Positions 53,031-63,830 of a DNA stretch of 64,000 nt are shown here, piece by piece. The stretch comes from Norana najaformis. Lineage: Eukaryota > Annelida > Clitellata > Crassiclitellata > Hormogastridae. Location: assembly GCA_964023275.1 (NCBI GenBank), contig OZ029922.1:2541034-2605033 (forward strand), written 5' to 3'. Position numbers and translations under genes: made by a program. Positions within the stretch are counted from its first letter, which is position 1, and each line of letters starts with the position of its first letter. Under the pieces are notes generated by a model, which saw nothing but the letters and a program-made list of their open reading frames with translations, made no database searches and was not told the origin of the DNA.

Positions 53031-55313
53031 TCAGTTCTTCACTGGTCTGTAGAAGCAAAGCCTCAGACCTCTTATCATGTGTTGAACAAGCTCTGGCAAA
53101 GAACTAAATGAAGCACATGACGCCGCTCTAAAATCCTCAAGACATTTGCTCACTTCCTGACATCGTCGGACTTCTGGGATAAACACGCCGCGTCTGTCAG
53201 AAACTATTCTTTTTGCCATCCCATCGTAGAAAAGCCATGGAGCATTGACTGCTGATCCAGACACGACAAAGGAAACGTAATGTCCCTTAACGAGCGAAAC
53301 CATTGCAAACAGTTCCATCTTGATGCGCTTGTTAGCGGAAAAGTCTGCACAGAGGCTAGACTGCAGCATGATTGGTTTGTGAGCTTTACGGTCTGTCCGT
53401 AGGTGGAACTTTCCGTAGCATCCGATGCAAAAGGAAACATCACTCAGATGGGGCATGTCTCTCTGTGTTGTTCTGCTCTCTGTTGCGAAGCAGTCTGCGC
53501 ATTCCAGGTCTGCATACATTCCACAGATCTTACAGTGGCGTGGAAACCCTTCCAAAAGATCCGATATGTCAATCACTGGACTTGGAAGGATGACTCCTGT
53601 TGGTAAGGTGTAGCCGAGCTGTCTCACCTCTACGATAAGCACTGGCGAGGGAACTTCGGTGATCCAGTACTCTGATGATAAATGAACTCGTTCAATGGCA
53701 TGCTGCATGCTCTCCATCAGCAATGTACAATCGAACTCCTCGATTCGACAGACGAAATCCTCACGTCCGCCTGAAGCGGATATCAGCGAACTGATGCTTA
53801 ACAAATCAGAAAGGATGAATCTAAGAGCATCCGTTGGGTCGTCGCGTGCTTCAGCAGATGACTCCGGCCCATCTGTGCAAACATCCGGTCTTTCTATCAT
53901 AGAGATGAGCTCGTTGTAACGAGAAATCCTGTCTGCGCTCACGTAATTCATTGCCCTAAGAGGATTCACTATCTGCTCGACAAGTACTTTCTTTATGGTT
54001 GCTCTGAGGCTTTCGTACCCAGGCTCAGTATATAGCTCGTTGTCAAAACAAGACGAAAATGCAAACAGTGCGAATACGACCGATTCGAGTCCACACGAAC
54101 CCGAGTGGCCTTGCAAGCCCTTTTCACGGCCACAAAGTGAGTCCACGGCATCTGCAGCAATGCTAGGGGGCATGACACGACCTCGAATCGGGGCCTGGCG
54201 AACCTTAAGATCTAGCTTCTGTACTTCCTGGGCAACAGTTTCAACATTCCTCTGTTCACCATCTAAACAGATATCCGTCCTTGGCCGAGGATAGGCCACG
54301 CCCACAAGCATCGACGTTTGCATCATCTGCGATTCATTTCTGCATGGTGCGCTCAGACCCTGACTTTGGAACCGGGCACTGCTTGCATCGTATGACAATT
54401 CACCAGCATTTGGTAGGTAGTCAGATAATTTCATCAATCCCATTATGGGGACGAGGGAAGCATGGTTTCGTTTTGCAGTGAACAACCGCTGAGCCTTGTA
54501 TCGACCAGTTCCACTTCCGATGGGGTTGTCAAACTCTATTCCGACCGTTGTTTCGCTAGTCCGTGCATCTGGTAAACGTCCAAACCATCTGACCGTGCCA
54601 AATTCTGGACCATCATCACTCATCCAGACGATTCTTTCAGCGATGCGCAGTGGACAGTCAGCATACTGCATGGCCATTTTTACACTGGTTCCGGGCTCCT
54701 CATAACCGAATTCCTGAGGAACCTGAACTTGTTCTGTTGGTGGTCTATTTTCTTCATGCAGTCGAATTCGATAAATGTTCACAAACAGTGCACAGTCTTC
54801 TTTACAGCTGAAGAACTTTCTTCTTTTGAATGTTCCATCACTAGAGCCTTTTCCATGAAATGGAGGATCAAGCTCTACACCAAACAGCCTTCCTATTGTA
54901 ATAACACCACAAAATCGAACAACTCCAGTCATTGGGGAATCTTGCGCATTGCTACCTCCAGTAATCAAAACCTTTGAATTAATCTGAATAGCTACACCTT
55001 CTTGCAGCCATGTCGGATCATGATATACTTCCATACGTTTTGCAGGTTCTCTGACTGCTATTAGAAGTTCGTATATTTCTTGTCTGATTTCAGCGAATTT
55101 GCACCGTTCTAAAACATCCATGATACCGGAACCTGTGCTTTCACTGGAATCGCACAATGTAAGCAAAACTGAAGATTCAAATTGCACCTCATCTTCAAAA
55201 TCAGAATACCAGATGTTTCCAGCGGAGTAAGGACTCCCCTGAATCATGTGCCTGTCTAACTGCAGAAAGTAGTTCTTCACCGAGTCTGACATTGCTCCAG
55301 ATGTCCAGTTCAT
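53031..55313 (-). CDS. CYLD: CYLD-type deubiquitinase, uninterrupted by introns
   Basis: 760 codons from ATG to TGA. CYLD is a USP-family enzyme that cuts Lys63- and Met1-linked ubiquitin chains and damps NF-kB signalling. Two CAP-Gly domains are visible (about 105-190, with GKGSSDGTF; about 225-295, with VGIEFDNPIGSGTGRY). The USP core starts near 395 with GLQGHSGSCGLESVVFALFA, catalytic Cys407; His678 lies in KGHYVSFV and Asp697 in WLFYDGMA. The CYLD-specific zinc module inserted in the USP fold is intact (CKICG at 594, CADC at 605, FCIGC at 629, then His residues). Vertebrate CYLD has about 950 residues, three CAP-Gly domains and many coding exons. This copy lacks the third CAP-Gly and has no coding intron, so it may be an old retrocopy or a lineage-specific paralogue. 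A splice-acceptor-like CATTACAG directly upstream suggests a 5' UTR intron. Confidence 0.95.
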   Translation of the reverse strand: MNWTSGAMSDSVKNYFLQLDRHMIQGSPYSAGNIWYSDFEDEVQFESSVLLTLCDSSESTGSGIMDVLERCKFAEIRQEIYELLIAVREPAKRMEVYHDPTWLQEGVAIQINSKVLITGGSNAQDSPMTGVVRFCGVITIGRLFGVELDPPFHGKGSSDGTFKRRKFFSCKEDCALFVNIYRIRLHEENRPPTEQVQVPQEFGYEEPGTSVKMAMQYADCPLRIAERIVWMSDDGPEFGTVRWFGRLPDARTSETTVGIEFDNPIGSGTGRYKAQRLFTAKRNHASLVPIMGLMKLSDYLPNAGELSYDASSARFQSQGLSAPCRNESQMMQTSMLVGVAYPRPRTDICLDGEQRNVETVAQEVQKLDLKVRQAPIRGRVMPPSIAADAVDSLCGREKGLQGHSGSCGLESVVFALFAFSSCFDNELYTEPGYESLRATIKKVLVEQIVNPLRAMNYVSADRISRYNELISMIERPDVCTDGPESSAEARDDPTDALRFILSDLLSISSLISASGGREDFVCRIEEFDCTLLMESMQHAIERVHLSSEYWITEVPSPVLIVEVRQLGYTLPTGVILPSPVIDISDLLEGFPRHCKICGMYADLECADCFATESRTTQRDMPHLSDVSFCIGCYGKFHLRTDRKAHKPIMLQSSLCADFSANKRIKMELFAMVSLVKGHYVSFVVSGSAVNAPWLFYDGMAKRIVSDRRGVFIPEVRRCQEVSKCLEDFRAASCASFSSLPELVQHMIRGLRLCFYRPVKN

Positions 55314-57184
55314 TGGCTATTTCTGTAATGCAGACTGACTGAAACAAGCAAAAACCCAGATCAATTGTTAAATATCATGTAACAAGCAGGGTAATAATCA
55401 TAATTATTTACATGCAGAATATAGCAGGCTTTCGGAGGCAAATTCATCATCCAACAGCCTTCAGGTCTCAGATAAAAACTTGTCTATTCCTGGACTCGTT
55501 TCCTGCATAGGGTGTTTCCCAGTCTTCTTGGATTTCCCTTCTTGGTTTCAATTGGACTTAACAAGGAATTAGAAATGCTCCCTGGATTTTCCTCTAGGCT
55601 TCCGACCAGACTTGCTAACTGCACACCAACTTTGCTTTGCAGCAACCACAGACTGATGAATTCAGCACTATTACTTTGGTTCTATAGAAGTTCTCTTATC
55701 GTTATTTCATTAGTATGCAGCAAATCATTTATATAGCACCTGTTAAAGATACCTGCAGCTCTTCCATGTTCATGCCAGTCCCTGTTTGCATTATTGTGAG
55801 AGGCAATCAAAGGTGCTATATAAATGTCCACACATACATACAGATCTTCACCAATACCATCTGCTGTGACGCTGCATATAAACCTACAATTTTACAGAAA
55901 GTCCAGTTGGCATAGGCTTGTAGTATGTACATGGCAAAATTGCATTTGAGATCTGCTCATTCCACATACATGTAAATAATATGGCCACCCCATATTGCAA
56001 GAAAATAGTGTTGCAAGCCTACTGGAAGTGAAGTAAGCGAATAACACAAGAGTTTTTTTAAATACTGTTATTTCTTACAAATAACTGATTGGTGTGAATT
56101 GTGACATCCGTGAAAACACAATTTATGAAAAAGTTTTTGTAACAAAATGCACTGTGTCATACAAACTCCTTCAGATACATAGGAAACAAGTCGCAACTTG
56201 TGCCACATTGTCTTTCAGTGTGAGTTTGGTATACATCCACATCTCCACAATTTGTTTGTGCACCTCCGTGTTGTTGCGATCTACGAAATTAAGTTCATGC
56301 ACAACAGAAAGCATAAGAAGTACGTTTTCTAAATGTTTTTAACAAAAGAAAAGCAAAATCGGGTTAAAAGTTGTCTATATGGCGATATGCACTTCATTGG
56401 AAGCAATCACTTATTACTGTCTTACTTATTTATTATTTGATAACTTCTTGTAGGCCTGCGGTGCTCTATATCCTCTCGCAATCTAAGGTGGCCACAGTGT
56501 TTATACGTATGCGCAATTAACTGAACTCACACGAGATTTAACCCACTTCGTTATAGACCAGTCACGCCACATTAATATCAACTAAGATTTCTGTGGTTTA
56601 TTTCCAGAATCGTCATTACTTTTCTTTAAAAACGAGACTACAGAAGGCTAATATCAAGAACAAAAGTGCAACCAGACTACCAACCAATTAACCCTCTAAC
56701 ATGAGTTAACACGTTAAAAACAATCCTACCGCGAACGTACTTTAACTACAATCGTCTTCAGTCGCTACACTGCGATTCGATGCTACGCATTATCAATCAT
56801 TTATGCATCTGTGCTTAAAATATGAATTAATTCTTACGAAATCATTTCGAAATTCCTTACTATGGGTTTATTAGCAAGCTTTTAGTCACTTACCGACAAA
56901 TTTAAAACATACGCATGCGCACCACCGAAATTGAGAAAATGGGAATTTCCCAGCTCTGGGGATAGTCCACAGTCGAAGCGGAACGATCAAAACTATTAAT
57001 ATTCATTATATATACGAGCGGCACTGTAAATCATATTCATCATCATCAAATTCATCATCATTGTAAATCATCATCGTCGCCGTCGTCGTTGCCATCATCA
57101 TCATCGTCGTCGTCGTCGTCATCATCATCGTCAAGCTTCTCGTCATCATCAATATCATCAATTAATGAAATAGTTAATCTAATT

Positions 57185-57372
57185 AATTAACTTATATCGC
57201 GTTGGTGTCTAATGCACAAGGCAGCAATCGATGGTGCACCAGAAGGTCAGTTCATTCAGACAGAAAGACAACCTATGGTGGATAACCAATTCGAAACGTA
57301 GATGTTAAGTTGAGAACTGAAAATGACTCAAGAACGACCAGCACAGAACGAACAGATACAGAGTTCCAAAAT
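57185..57372 (-). repeat. LINE 3'-end copy (family D)
   Basis: AATTAATTAACTTATATCGCG, TGTCTAATGCACAAGGCAGC and GAGTTCCAAAAT, the last encoding the FWNS of the RT end on the minus strand. Confidence 0.75.
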
Positions 57373-57407
57373 TATCGTAACAAATACTGTACATTTAAAA
57401 TTTAGTT

Positions 57408-57547
57408 TGCATTCGGGAGAGGGCACCACCGTTTCTGAAGGCAACAACCTAGCCTTGTTTTGCGATGTAACAGGCGGATCATATGATCCGAAGGCGTCGT
57501 TAAGTCAGCATTATATGAAATCAGTGGATGTGCTGTTCGCAAAATAA
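57408..57547 (+). pseudogene. Ig-domain-like ORF fragment
   Basis: SGEGTTVSEGNNLALFCDVT reads like the A'-B strands of an Ig domain with its first cysteine. The frame stops after about 25 more residues, with no strand C Trp or F-strand motif. It could be a remnant exon or chance. A perfect palindrome GGATCATATGATCC lies inside (57478-57491). Confidence 0.35.
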
Positions 57548-57680
57548 CGTATAGGCCTCTATCCATTGATCGATTCATTGACTGATTGATTTATTTTCTG
57601 TATGTATGTATGTATGCGTGTATTTATTTATTTATTTGGACAACCTTAATTTTATTAATATTGAGCTGTATGCTTATTCA

Positions 57681-57970
57681 GACGGACGGACGGACGGACG
57701 GACGGACGGACGGACGGACGGACGGACGGACGGACGGACGGACGGACGGACGGACGGACGGACGGACGGACGGACGGACGGACGGACGGACGGACGGACG
57801 GACGGACGGACGGACGGACGGACGGACGGACGGACGGACGGACGGACGGACGGACGGACGGACGGACGGACGGACGGACGGACGGACGGACGGACGGACG
57901 GACGGACGGACGGACGGACGGACGGACGGACGGACGGACGGACGGACGGACGGACGGACGGACGGACGGA
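57681..57970. repeat. uninterrupted GACG tetranucleotide array, about 72 units
   Basis: 290 bp of GACG without an interruption. It produces RTDG ORFs on the plus strand and SVRP ORFs on the minus strand, none of them genes. A CpG in every unit would make the block heavily methylatable. Confidence 0.98.
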
Positions 57971-58049
57971 AGCAGGCTTTCCTGAAGACTGTAGGGAGCC
58001 CGTAGCCCCGAAGTGACCCATTTACCATTTACCTAAGATGAAGCGGTAG

Positions 58050-58475
58050 TCGTCTGAAACCGAATTGAGGAGGAGGAGTTCAAGGAGGAGAAAGAAAGAG
58101 GAGGAGGAAGAGCAGCAGGAGCATTGGAACAAGGAACTGGACGAGAAGGAGGAGGACATGGTGGCGCGCGAAGAAGAGGATAAGCTGGAGGAGGGAGCCG
58201 AAGAAGAGTAGGAGGAGGACGAGAAGAAGCAAAAGAAGGAGGAAGAAAAGCAGTAAGACGAAGAAGTTGAGAAAGAGGAGGACGAGGAGGTGGAAGAAGA
58301 AGAAGAAGAAGAAGGTGAAGAGAAGTGGAAGACGATGAAGAGGAGGAAGAGGAGGAAAAGGAGGAAGAGGAAGAGGAGGGCAAGAGAAGGATTAGGAGGA
58401 GGAGGAGGAAGAAGAAGAGGAGGGGCAAGAGAAGGAGGAGGAGGAGGAAGAGGAGAAAGAGGAAGAGGAGGCAGG
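58050..58475. repeat. GAGGA purine-rich tract
   Basis: Degenerate (GGA/GAA)n, source of Glu/Lys/Arg ORFs on the plus strand and Ser/Leu/Pro ORFs on the minus strand. Confidence 0.9.
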
Positions 58476-58764
58476 CGAATAACCCGGTCTTAGCAAATGC
58501 CCTTCTGGTTAATCCCTGATGCTAGTTCAGTCATCTTCTCCTGCCGACTCTGCCTGTATCTAATTTAACGCATCTCTCCAAGTGGCCGCATCTACAGAAC
58601 CAGCAGCAGCAACATCAGCAGCAGCAGCAGCCAACATCGGCATCCAGCTAGACGCCAGCTATCGTAAATGCGTAGACCTAATGCCGCAATCCATCGAGGC
58701 GTTCGACTCGTATTTACAGGTTGGCGATTTTAGTCTCGTGGTACTGATAGCTTGGGTTTAGGCT

Positions 58765-59250
58765 AGCGTGATTGTAATCGTAATTTGTAATCGTAATCGT
58801 AATCTCGAGATTTCTACATCGTGAAGAGAAGATTAAGTCGTGGGAACCAGCTTATAGACAGGTGGTCAGTCAAAACAACAGTCAAAACAATCGTAATAGT
58901 AAGCTCGAGATTTCTATAGCGCCCAACAAAAGCTAAGTCGCTCGAACCAGCTTATTCACAGGCGCTCTGTCAAAACAAAATCGATAGGCAGGAAGGGTTC
59001 GGTTCCAGGTCAAGGTCCAAGAGTGATGCAGGCAGTTAAATCAGACGGCTGTGGTGGATGGTGTTTGGAATTGAACTGGAATCGAGATAAGAGGAAGAGG
59101 AAGAATCAGGATAGAATTATGTGAAAGAGGATAGGCAGGGAAGGGAAGGTCGGTTTCAGGTCACGATCCAAGGTAGGTAGGCAGTAAAACGGCTACTGTA
59201 GATGGCGTCTAGAATTGGAGCAGCGAAAGTAGTAAGAAGAAAAAGAAGAA
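58765..59250 (-). repeat. family A LINE 3' ends, two or three adjoining copies
   Basis: A first partial copy (58770-58880, GTAATCTCGAGATTTCTACAT) is interrupted by a second, nearly full copy from 58885 (GAGATTTCTATAGCGCCCAAC, AAAATCGATAGGCAGGAAGGG). A third, degraded copy begins near 59130. Confidence 0.75.
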
Positions 59251-59374
59251 TCGGGATAGAATTTTTGGGATAAGGCGCTAAAAACGTATGCTTACTTACA
59301 TACATTCATACAAACATTCAATCGATCGATCAATCGATCGATCGATCGATCAGTCAGTCAATCAATCAATCAAC

Positions 59375-59630
59375 TTGTATGGAGCCGTTGTCTAATGCAC
59401 AAGGAAGCAACCAAAGGCGCGCCAAGATCAAGCCGCAGCCAGTTGAGTATCCAGAAAGTCAGTCTGCTGAAGGAGAAGGCAACCTATGCGGGATAAGTCG
59501 ACTAAAGAAAGTAAGCCTAAGTAAGCCTTAAGTTGAGACTGAAATGTCACAAGAGGCTTAACAGACCGAATAGATGCAGGAAGACGGTCCCAAAATTTTG
59601 GTCCATCAGCCGAAAAACCGGACATAATAC
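59375..59630 (-). repeat. LINE 3'-end copy (family D) with RT C-terminus
   Basis: The minus strand encodes SADGPKFWDRLPASIRS, then PLVTFQSQLKAYL, an RT ORF end, followed by the family D 3' UTR. Confidence 0.85.
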
Positions 59631-59922
59631 ACACAATATATGATACATAATAAATACATACATACATACATATATACATACAGACAGACAGACATACATA
59701 CATACATATGCACATGTGTCCATACCTACCTGCCTGCCTGCCTGCCTAAGTACCTACCTACATACCTACCTAACTATCTATCTACCTACCTACATACATA
59801 CATATATGAATATTAAATTGAAGTAAATCGACTTTACAAATGAAAATTTCTTTTAAAACAATTCAAATTACTCGAGTATAACGAACTGATTTTGAAACCG
59901 ACGTTCACCGATCACGTATTTA

Positions 59923-60220
59923 GGTGACTGCGGTTACGGTAACTAAAGAAGACAGCGTGAAAGGAATACGACATCAGCTCCGAGCAATGAGTAGGGACTG
60001 CACAATTGCACAAGCCGACGAAGTTACGGTCCGAATGCCGGTTCTGCGAGGGCCTGGCTACGGGTCGGGAACATCTTGCAGCTTTTATCATTACGATCTG
60101 TTTGCCTTCCAGCCCCCACGATGCACAGCAGATCCGGAATTGCATGGAAGTATGTTGAGACGGTTGGTGGAACATCACGGAATAGTCTTGCAGTATACGT
60201 TTGTAGTGACCACTTCGTGA
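59923..60220 (+). CDS. unassigned ORF, possible terminal exon
   Basis: An acceptor-like GTATTTAG is followed by 99 codons to TGA, reading GIRHQLRAMSRDCTIAQADE, VTVRMPVLRGPGYGSG and CSFYHYDLFAFQPP. GC content is higher than around it and composition looks protein-like, but I recognise no family. The opposite strand is also open for 129 codons. It may be a last exon, part of the I-BAR promoter region, or chance. Confidence 0.3.
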
Positions 60221-60446
60221 CTTCGGCGGTCTAAGAGCTTTTTCGAATCCCCAAGGTCCTCCCTGGCTCCCACTTCTGAGACTTTTGCCTATGTAGGTCA
60301 AGTGGGATATCCAGCACGATCAAGCTGAGTTTTGTTTCCACGCCACGTTCGATAGAGAGGAAGTGACTGGGTTTGGATAAGCCGGATTGTTTTGGCTTGC
60401 GGGATGCTGCAAGCTGTACAAAAAGACTGCTCTTGGTATTGTTACT

Positions 60447-60482
60447 ACTGCTGCTGCTACTGCTGCTGCTGCTGCTGCTGCG
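60447..60482. repeat. CTG trinucleotide run before the I-BAR start codon
   Basis: CTG units with a few CTA variants end 20 nt before the ATG, in frame with it as poly-Leu. No upstream in-frame ATG was found, so the run is probably in the 5' UTR. Confidence 0.85.
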
Positions 60483-60501
60483 CTTGGAGCATCTGTTGAG
60501 A

Positions 60502-60573
60502 ATGGATCTTGGGGAGAAGGATGACATGTGCGACTACGAGAAGATTCACCGTATGATCGAAAGTACTTACAAG
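60502..60573 (+). CDS. BAIAP2: I-BAR gene exon 1
   Basis: 24 codons starting MDLGEKDDMCDYEKIHRMIE, donor AAG|GTATGT, phase 0. Confidence 0.85.
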
Positions 60574-61782
60574 GTATGTTGATCAAAAGATCGAAAAGAC
60601 TTACTAGGTACATTAGTGAAAAAGTCAAAGTACTTATGAGGCACGTTGCTGTAATGATCGAAAAGTATTTATAAGGTACGTTGATGGAATGATCGAAAAG
60701 TACTTATAAAATATGTTTATAGAATGATAGAAAGGCACTTATAAGGTACGCTAATGTACTTAATGTACGAAGAGTACTTATAAGGTACTTTGATGGAGTG
60801 ATCGAAGGTGCTTAAAGGGTTCGTTAATCAGCCGATTATTACACTAATAAACAATAGGTCATCATCGCATTTATGATTCAATGTTTACAATCATCATTCT
60901 CAGTCGAATTTGTTAAGAACTGGTATCAGCCTGCTGTATGTCTGTATGTCTGTATGCATGTAGGTAGCCTATGCATGTTGGACGATATGCAGGATTTTGT
61001 ATAGCGCCTTTTAGGAATTTTCGAAGGCAATTTACATATATGTTATGTAAATCTAAGTCGAATTTTGTTTAAAACATTTTAGAACATTTTGAAGAATTTC
61101 AATCCAGGTGTGAAGCAACTGATTGTAGTCGGCAAGGCTCTTCAAAAGACAATACAAAGTGCGTCCAATCATTAATAGTTAATAGGCAACCAGCTTGCTT
61201 TTGAATTCTGCAAACGTCGAGGCACGCCTAATCTAATCTAATCCGATCTAATCCAATCTAATGCTAATCTAATCTATATAGCATCGATATCATAATGCAC
61301 GAGGCATCAATTAATGGTCACTTCAAATTAGACCGTAGTAGATTCATTGTGCCTTCAAGACTCAGCTATCTGGACCTCCCTAAGGAGACTTTTGAACCCG
61401 TCTATACCCGGCGCTATAAAAATTCTCGTGCGAAACAGATAACAACCGGGTGGTTGCGAACTAACAGCTTCAGCAAGTGATCACTCCTAGAGCACCATCT
61501 GCAGTCGATAGCAGGAAACTAAGTGGGTGGATGGAGGCGCTGATAAGACCTTTTCATCAGCGAAACCCGGCTGACCAGAACCTACTCGGGTTCCGATTAG
61601 ACCTTCTTTGGCTGAAGGGTCTACAAATATTGCGTTCTCTAATGATAATGATGATGGAGATGACAATGGTGGTGGTGGTGGTGACAATGAAGACAGTGGT
61701 GGTGATAGTGGTGGTGGAGACGACTATGGTGGTGATGATGGGGGTTGTAATGCTGCTGCTGCTGATGATACTGATGATAATA

Positions 61783-61839
<57 letters not shown>

Positions 61840-61981
61840 CAACTGATGATGATGATGACGATGATGATGCAACTGATGATGATGCTGATGCTACTGATGA
61901 TGATGATGCAACTGATGATGATGATGATGATGATGATGCAACTGATGATGATGCTGATGCTACTGATGATGATGATGCAAC

Positions 61982-62019
<38 letters not shown>

Positions 62020-63583
62020 CGTCGTATTAATGTTCAGATACGGAATCGTGGCATTTGGCACCGTTCGTCTGTTACTGTTTAGATGTTGGAACGTCGTTCA
62101 AGGCTTACAACGAATGTCTACGCGAACTAGCTCGATCGGCGGAATCATGCAAGGGATCAACCAATGAATTAGGTATGATCATCATCTGCGTAATCTTCGT
62201 CATCATCCGTCGATCAATCCAACATCCACCCATCCATCCATTCATCCGAATCCACTCATCCATACATCCATTCCTTCTTACCTACCTTAATCCTTCCACT
62301 CATCAACCCATCCATACATCCCTCCCTCCCTCCCTCCCTCCCTCCATCCATCCATCCATCCATACATACATACATACATACATTCGCCCACTCATCTATC
62401 AACCTATCCAGTCCACCATTCTTCTAGCCATACCTTCCTCCATCCATCCACCAATCCACACACCCATCCACACACCCATCCACACACCCATCCACACACC
62501 CATCCATCCATCCACCCAATTCAACCCACAAATCCATACATTCATCTTCTATGCATCCACCCATCCACGATCAAAGCGTTCACATACATCAGAAGACAGA
62601 CTACGCAGGATATACTTCTATCCCTGTAGCTAAACAACACTAGATCAACTGCCGTCTTGATCCATCACACGCTTTCTAAACTGTAGCAGAAAATCGTTAT
62701 ACGTTGGATAAGTCCAGCCGAAAATCAAGCAACCAGAGGGAGGTTTTCTGCGCACTTTAGCGGAAGGATCCTTCAGTTGTTAGGACCACACCCCCTGACG
62801 ATAGCTGCGTTGATAGAGGAGTGCGAAAAATAACTATTTACCTTACCTTACCATATGTGTGCACTTCAAAGCGTAGGCATGCGCTGCATGTAGGCGCATG
62901 TCTGTGTTTTTAATGCCGTCTGCATGTTTTCAGGTCTTCGGCCTAGTTATGTCGACGACTTGCTAATCAGTTGCATATGTAGACAAGGATGCCGAAACCT
63001 CTAGAACCTTCCCTCATGGTACTGTGTGCATGATGCATAGGCAACGTATGTAAGCAGTGGCGGAGTTAGCTGTAGGCGTGGGGCGGGTTTTGCCCCCCCC
63101 CCCCTTGGTTATATTCCGGCGCCTCTCAGACCAGACCCGTGTTTAGTGAGCTGCCAGAACGGATGCCCCTCTGGAAATCATCCCCTTCCCCACGCAAGCA
63201 ACCCTGGATCCGCCACTGTGTGTATCTACATATGAGCTGCAACATATGGTTCATGTAGGCTATGCATTCATTCATTCATTCATCGGTGCATTTAAGTAGC
63301 GCCTCTTCCAGGTCTGTTTATATCTGATATTCAGAAGCTCGAGCCCCGGCAAGAGAGAGCAAATCCAATGCGTTGATAGAAGATGCCCGGGTGCTGTTAC
63401 ATCGCTAGGCCTCTTTTGTTATTTTCTTTTTTCTTTTGCTAAGGCTTTGTTTAAATGCTTTGTTATTTCGTTGTTATTTCCTTGTGATTTATTTCTTTAG
63501 GTATTGGCCTCCTGCAACTAACAGATTCGCAAATCGAAATTAATCAACAACTGTCCGACAGCGTGAGAAGATTTGATACAATG
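60502..63583 (+). CDS. BAIAP2: I-BAR (IMD) domain protein, IRSp53/BAIAP2-like, partial (first four coding exons)
   Basis: Exons 60502-60573, 61083-61158, 62083-62172 and 63501 to 63562 or 63583 join in phase. They give EKIHRMIESTYK, NILKNFNPGVKQLIVVGKAL, TSFKAYNECLRELARS, GSTNELG and LQLTDSQIEINQQLSD. Laid against the N-terminus of human BAIAP2/BAIAP2L1 (MHRLTENVYK, EQFNPSLRNFIAMGKNYEK, GSKELGDVLFQM), the segment aligns with almost no gaps. I-BAR domains form antiparallel helical dimers that bind PIP2 membranes and drive outward protrusion (filopodia), linking Rac/Cdc42 to actin. The rest of the domain and any SH3 domain lie beyond the window. The match is clearly closer to BAIAP2/BAIAP2L1 than to MTSS1. 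Confidence 0.85.
61083..61158 (+). CDS. BAIAP2: I-BAR gene exon 2
   Basis: NILKNFNPGVKQLIVVGKAL, then QKTIQ, phase 0 in (ATTTTAG), phase 1 out. The donor is AAA|GTGCGT; this choice gives a gap-free fit to the family. Confidence 0.85.
61230..61330 (-). repeat. LINE 3'-end copy (family B)
   Basis: AATCTAATCTAATCCGATCT tract, then ATAGCATCGATATCATAATGC and ACGAGGCATCAATTAATGG. Confidence 0.65.
61640..62030. repeat. GAT trinucleotide array in I-BAR intron 2
   Basis: GATGAT with GGT and GCA variants; a 75-bp block (ACTGATGATGATGC..) is duplicated near 61851-61980. It makes poly-Asp, poly-Met and poly-His ORFs. Confidence 0.95.
62083..62172 (+). CDS. BAIAP2: I-BAR gene exon 3
   Basis: VGTSFKAYNECLRELARSAE, then SCKGSTNEL, phase 1 at both ends, donor GTATGA. 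Confidence 0.85.
62215..62575. repeat. CATC/CACC microsatellite
   Basis: Degenerate ATCC, CATA and ACACCC repeats in I-BAR intron 3. Confidence 0.85.
63055..63218. mobile_element. MITE with CAGTGGCGGA terminal inverted repeats
   Basis: 164 bp bounded by CAGTGGCGGAGTTAGC and, inverted, CAGTGGCGGATCCAGG. The ends resemble hAT-type non-autonomous elements. A poly-C run and GGCGCCTCTCAGACC lie inside. A clear 8-bp target-site duplication is not visible. Confidence 0.75.
63501..63583 (+). CDS. BAIAP2: I-BAR gene exon 4 (3' boundary uncertain)
   Basis: GLLQLTDSQIEINQQLSDSV, then RRFDTM. The GTGAGA at 63563 is the better donor; GTCGCA at 63584 would keep RRFDTM, which resembles the human KSFHNEL. 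Both are phase 0. Confidence 0.7.
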
Positions 63584-63639
63584 GTCGCAATCATCTCGAT
63601 TTGTCATCGTTACTTCAATCTCATCACATTCATGATTCA

Positions 63640-63830
63640 TCTTACGTCATCGTCATCATCACCACCATCCTCCTCTTCCTCTTTCTTCTCTTCTTCTTTC
63701 TCCTCCTCTCCTCCTTATAATTATGATCGTCATGATCATGATCATCAGGATTATCAGCATCATCATCATCATCATAGTCATCATCATCATTATCATCACT
63801 ACCACCACCACCATCATCATCATCGTTGAT
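63640..63830. repeat. TCATCA/TCC low-complexity tract
   Basis: TCC, TTC and CATCAT repeats in I-BAR intron 4, source of a His/Ser ORF. Confidence 0.85.

Larger units (their letters stand above)
55314..60501. other. region between CYLD and the I-BAR gene
   Basis: Holds family E fragments (55715-55850), AT-rich DNA without features (55.9-57.0 kb, likely the CYLD 5' flank), TCATCG repeats (57030-57150), family D (57185-57372), an Ig-like ORF fragment (57408-57547), the GACG array, a purine-rich tract (58050-58475), family A copies (58765-59250), family D (59375-59630), CATA/CTAC repeats (59650-59800) and an unassigned ORF (59923-60220). Confidence 0.6.

Noticed and set aside
57586-58028. ORFs of 115-139 codons on both strands reading RTDG or SVRP
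   Set aside because: Pure translation of the GACG microsatellite.
61477-62082. 201-codon Met-rich and 140-codon Asp-rich ORFs
   Set aside because: Translation of the GAT repeat in an I-BAR intron. The last residues of the longer ORF run into exon 3 in the wrong frame.
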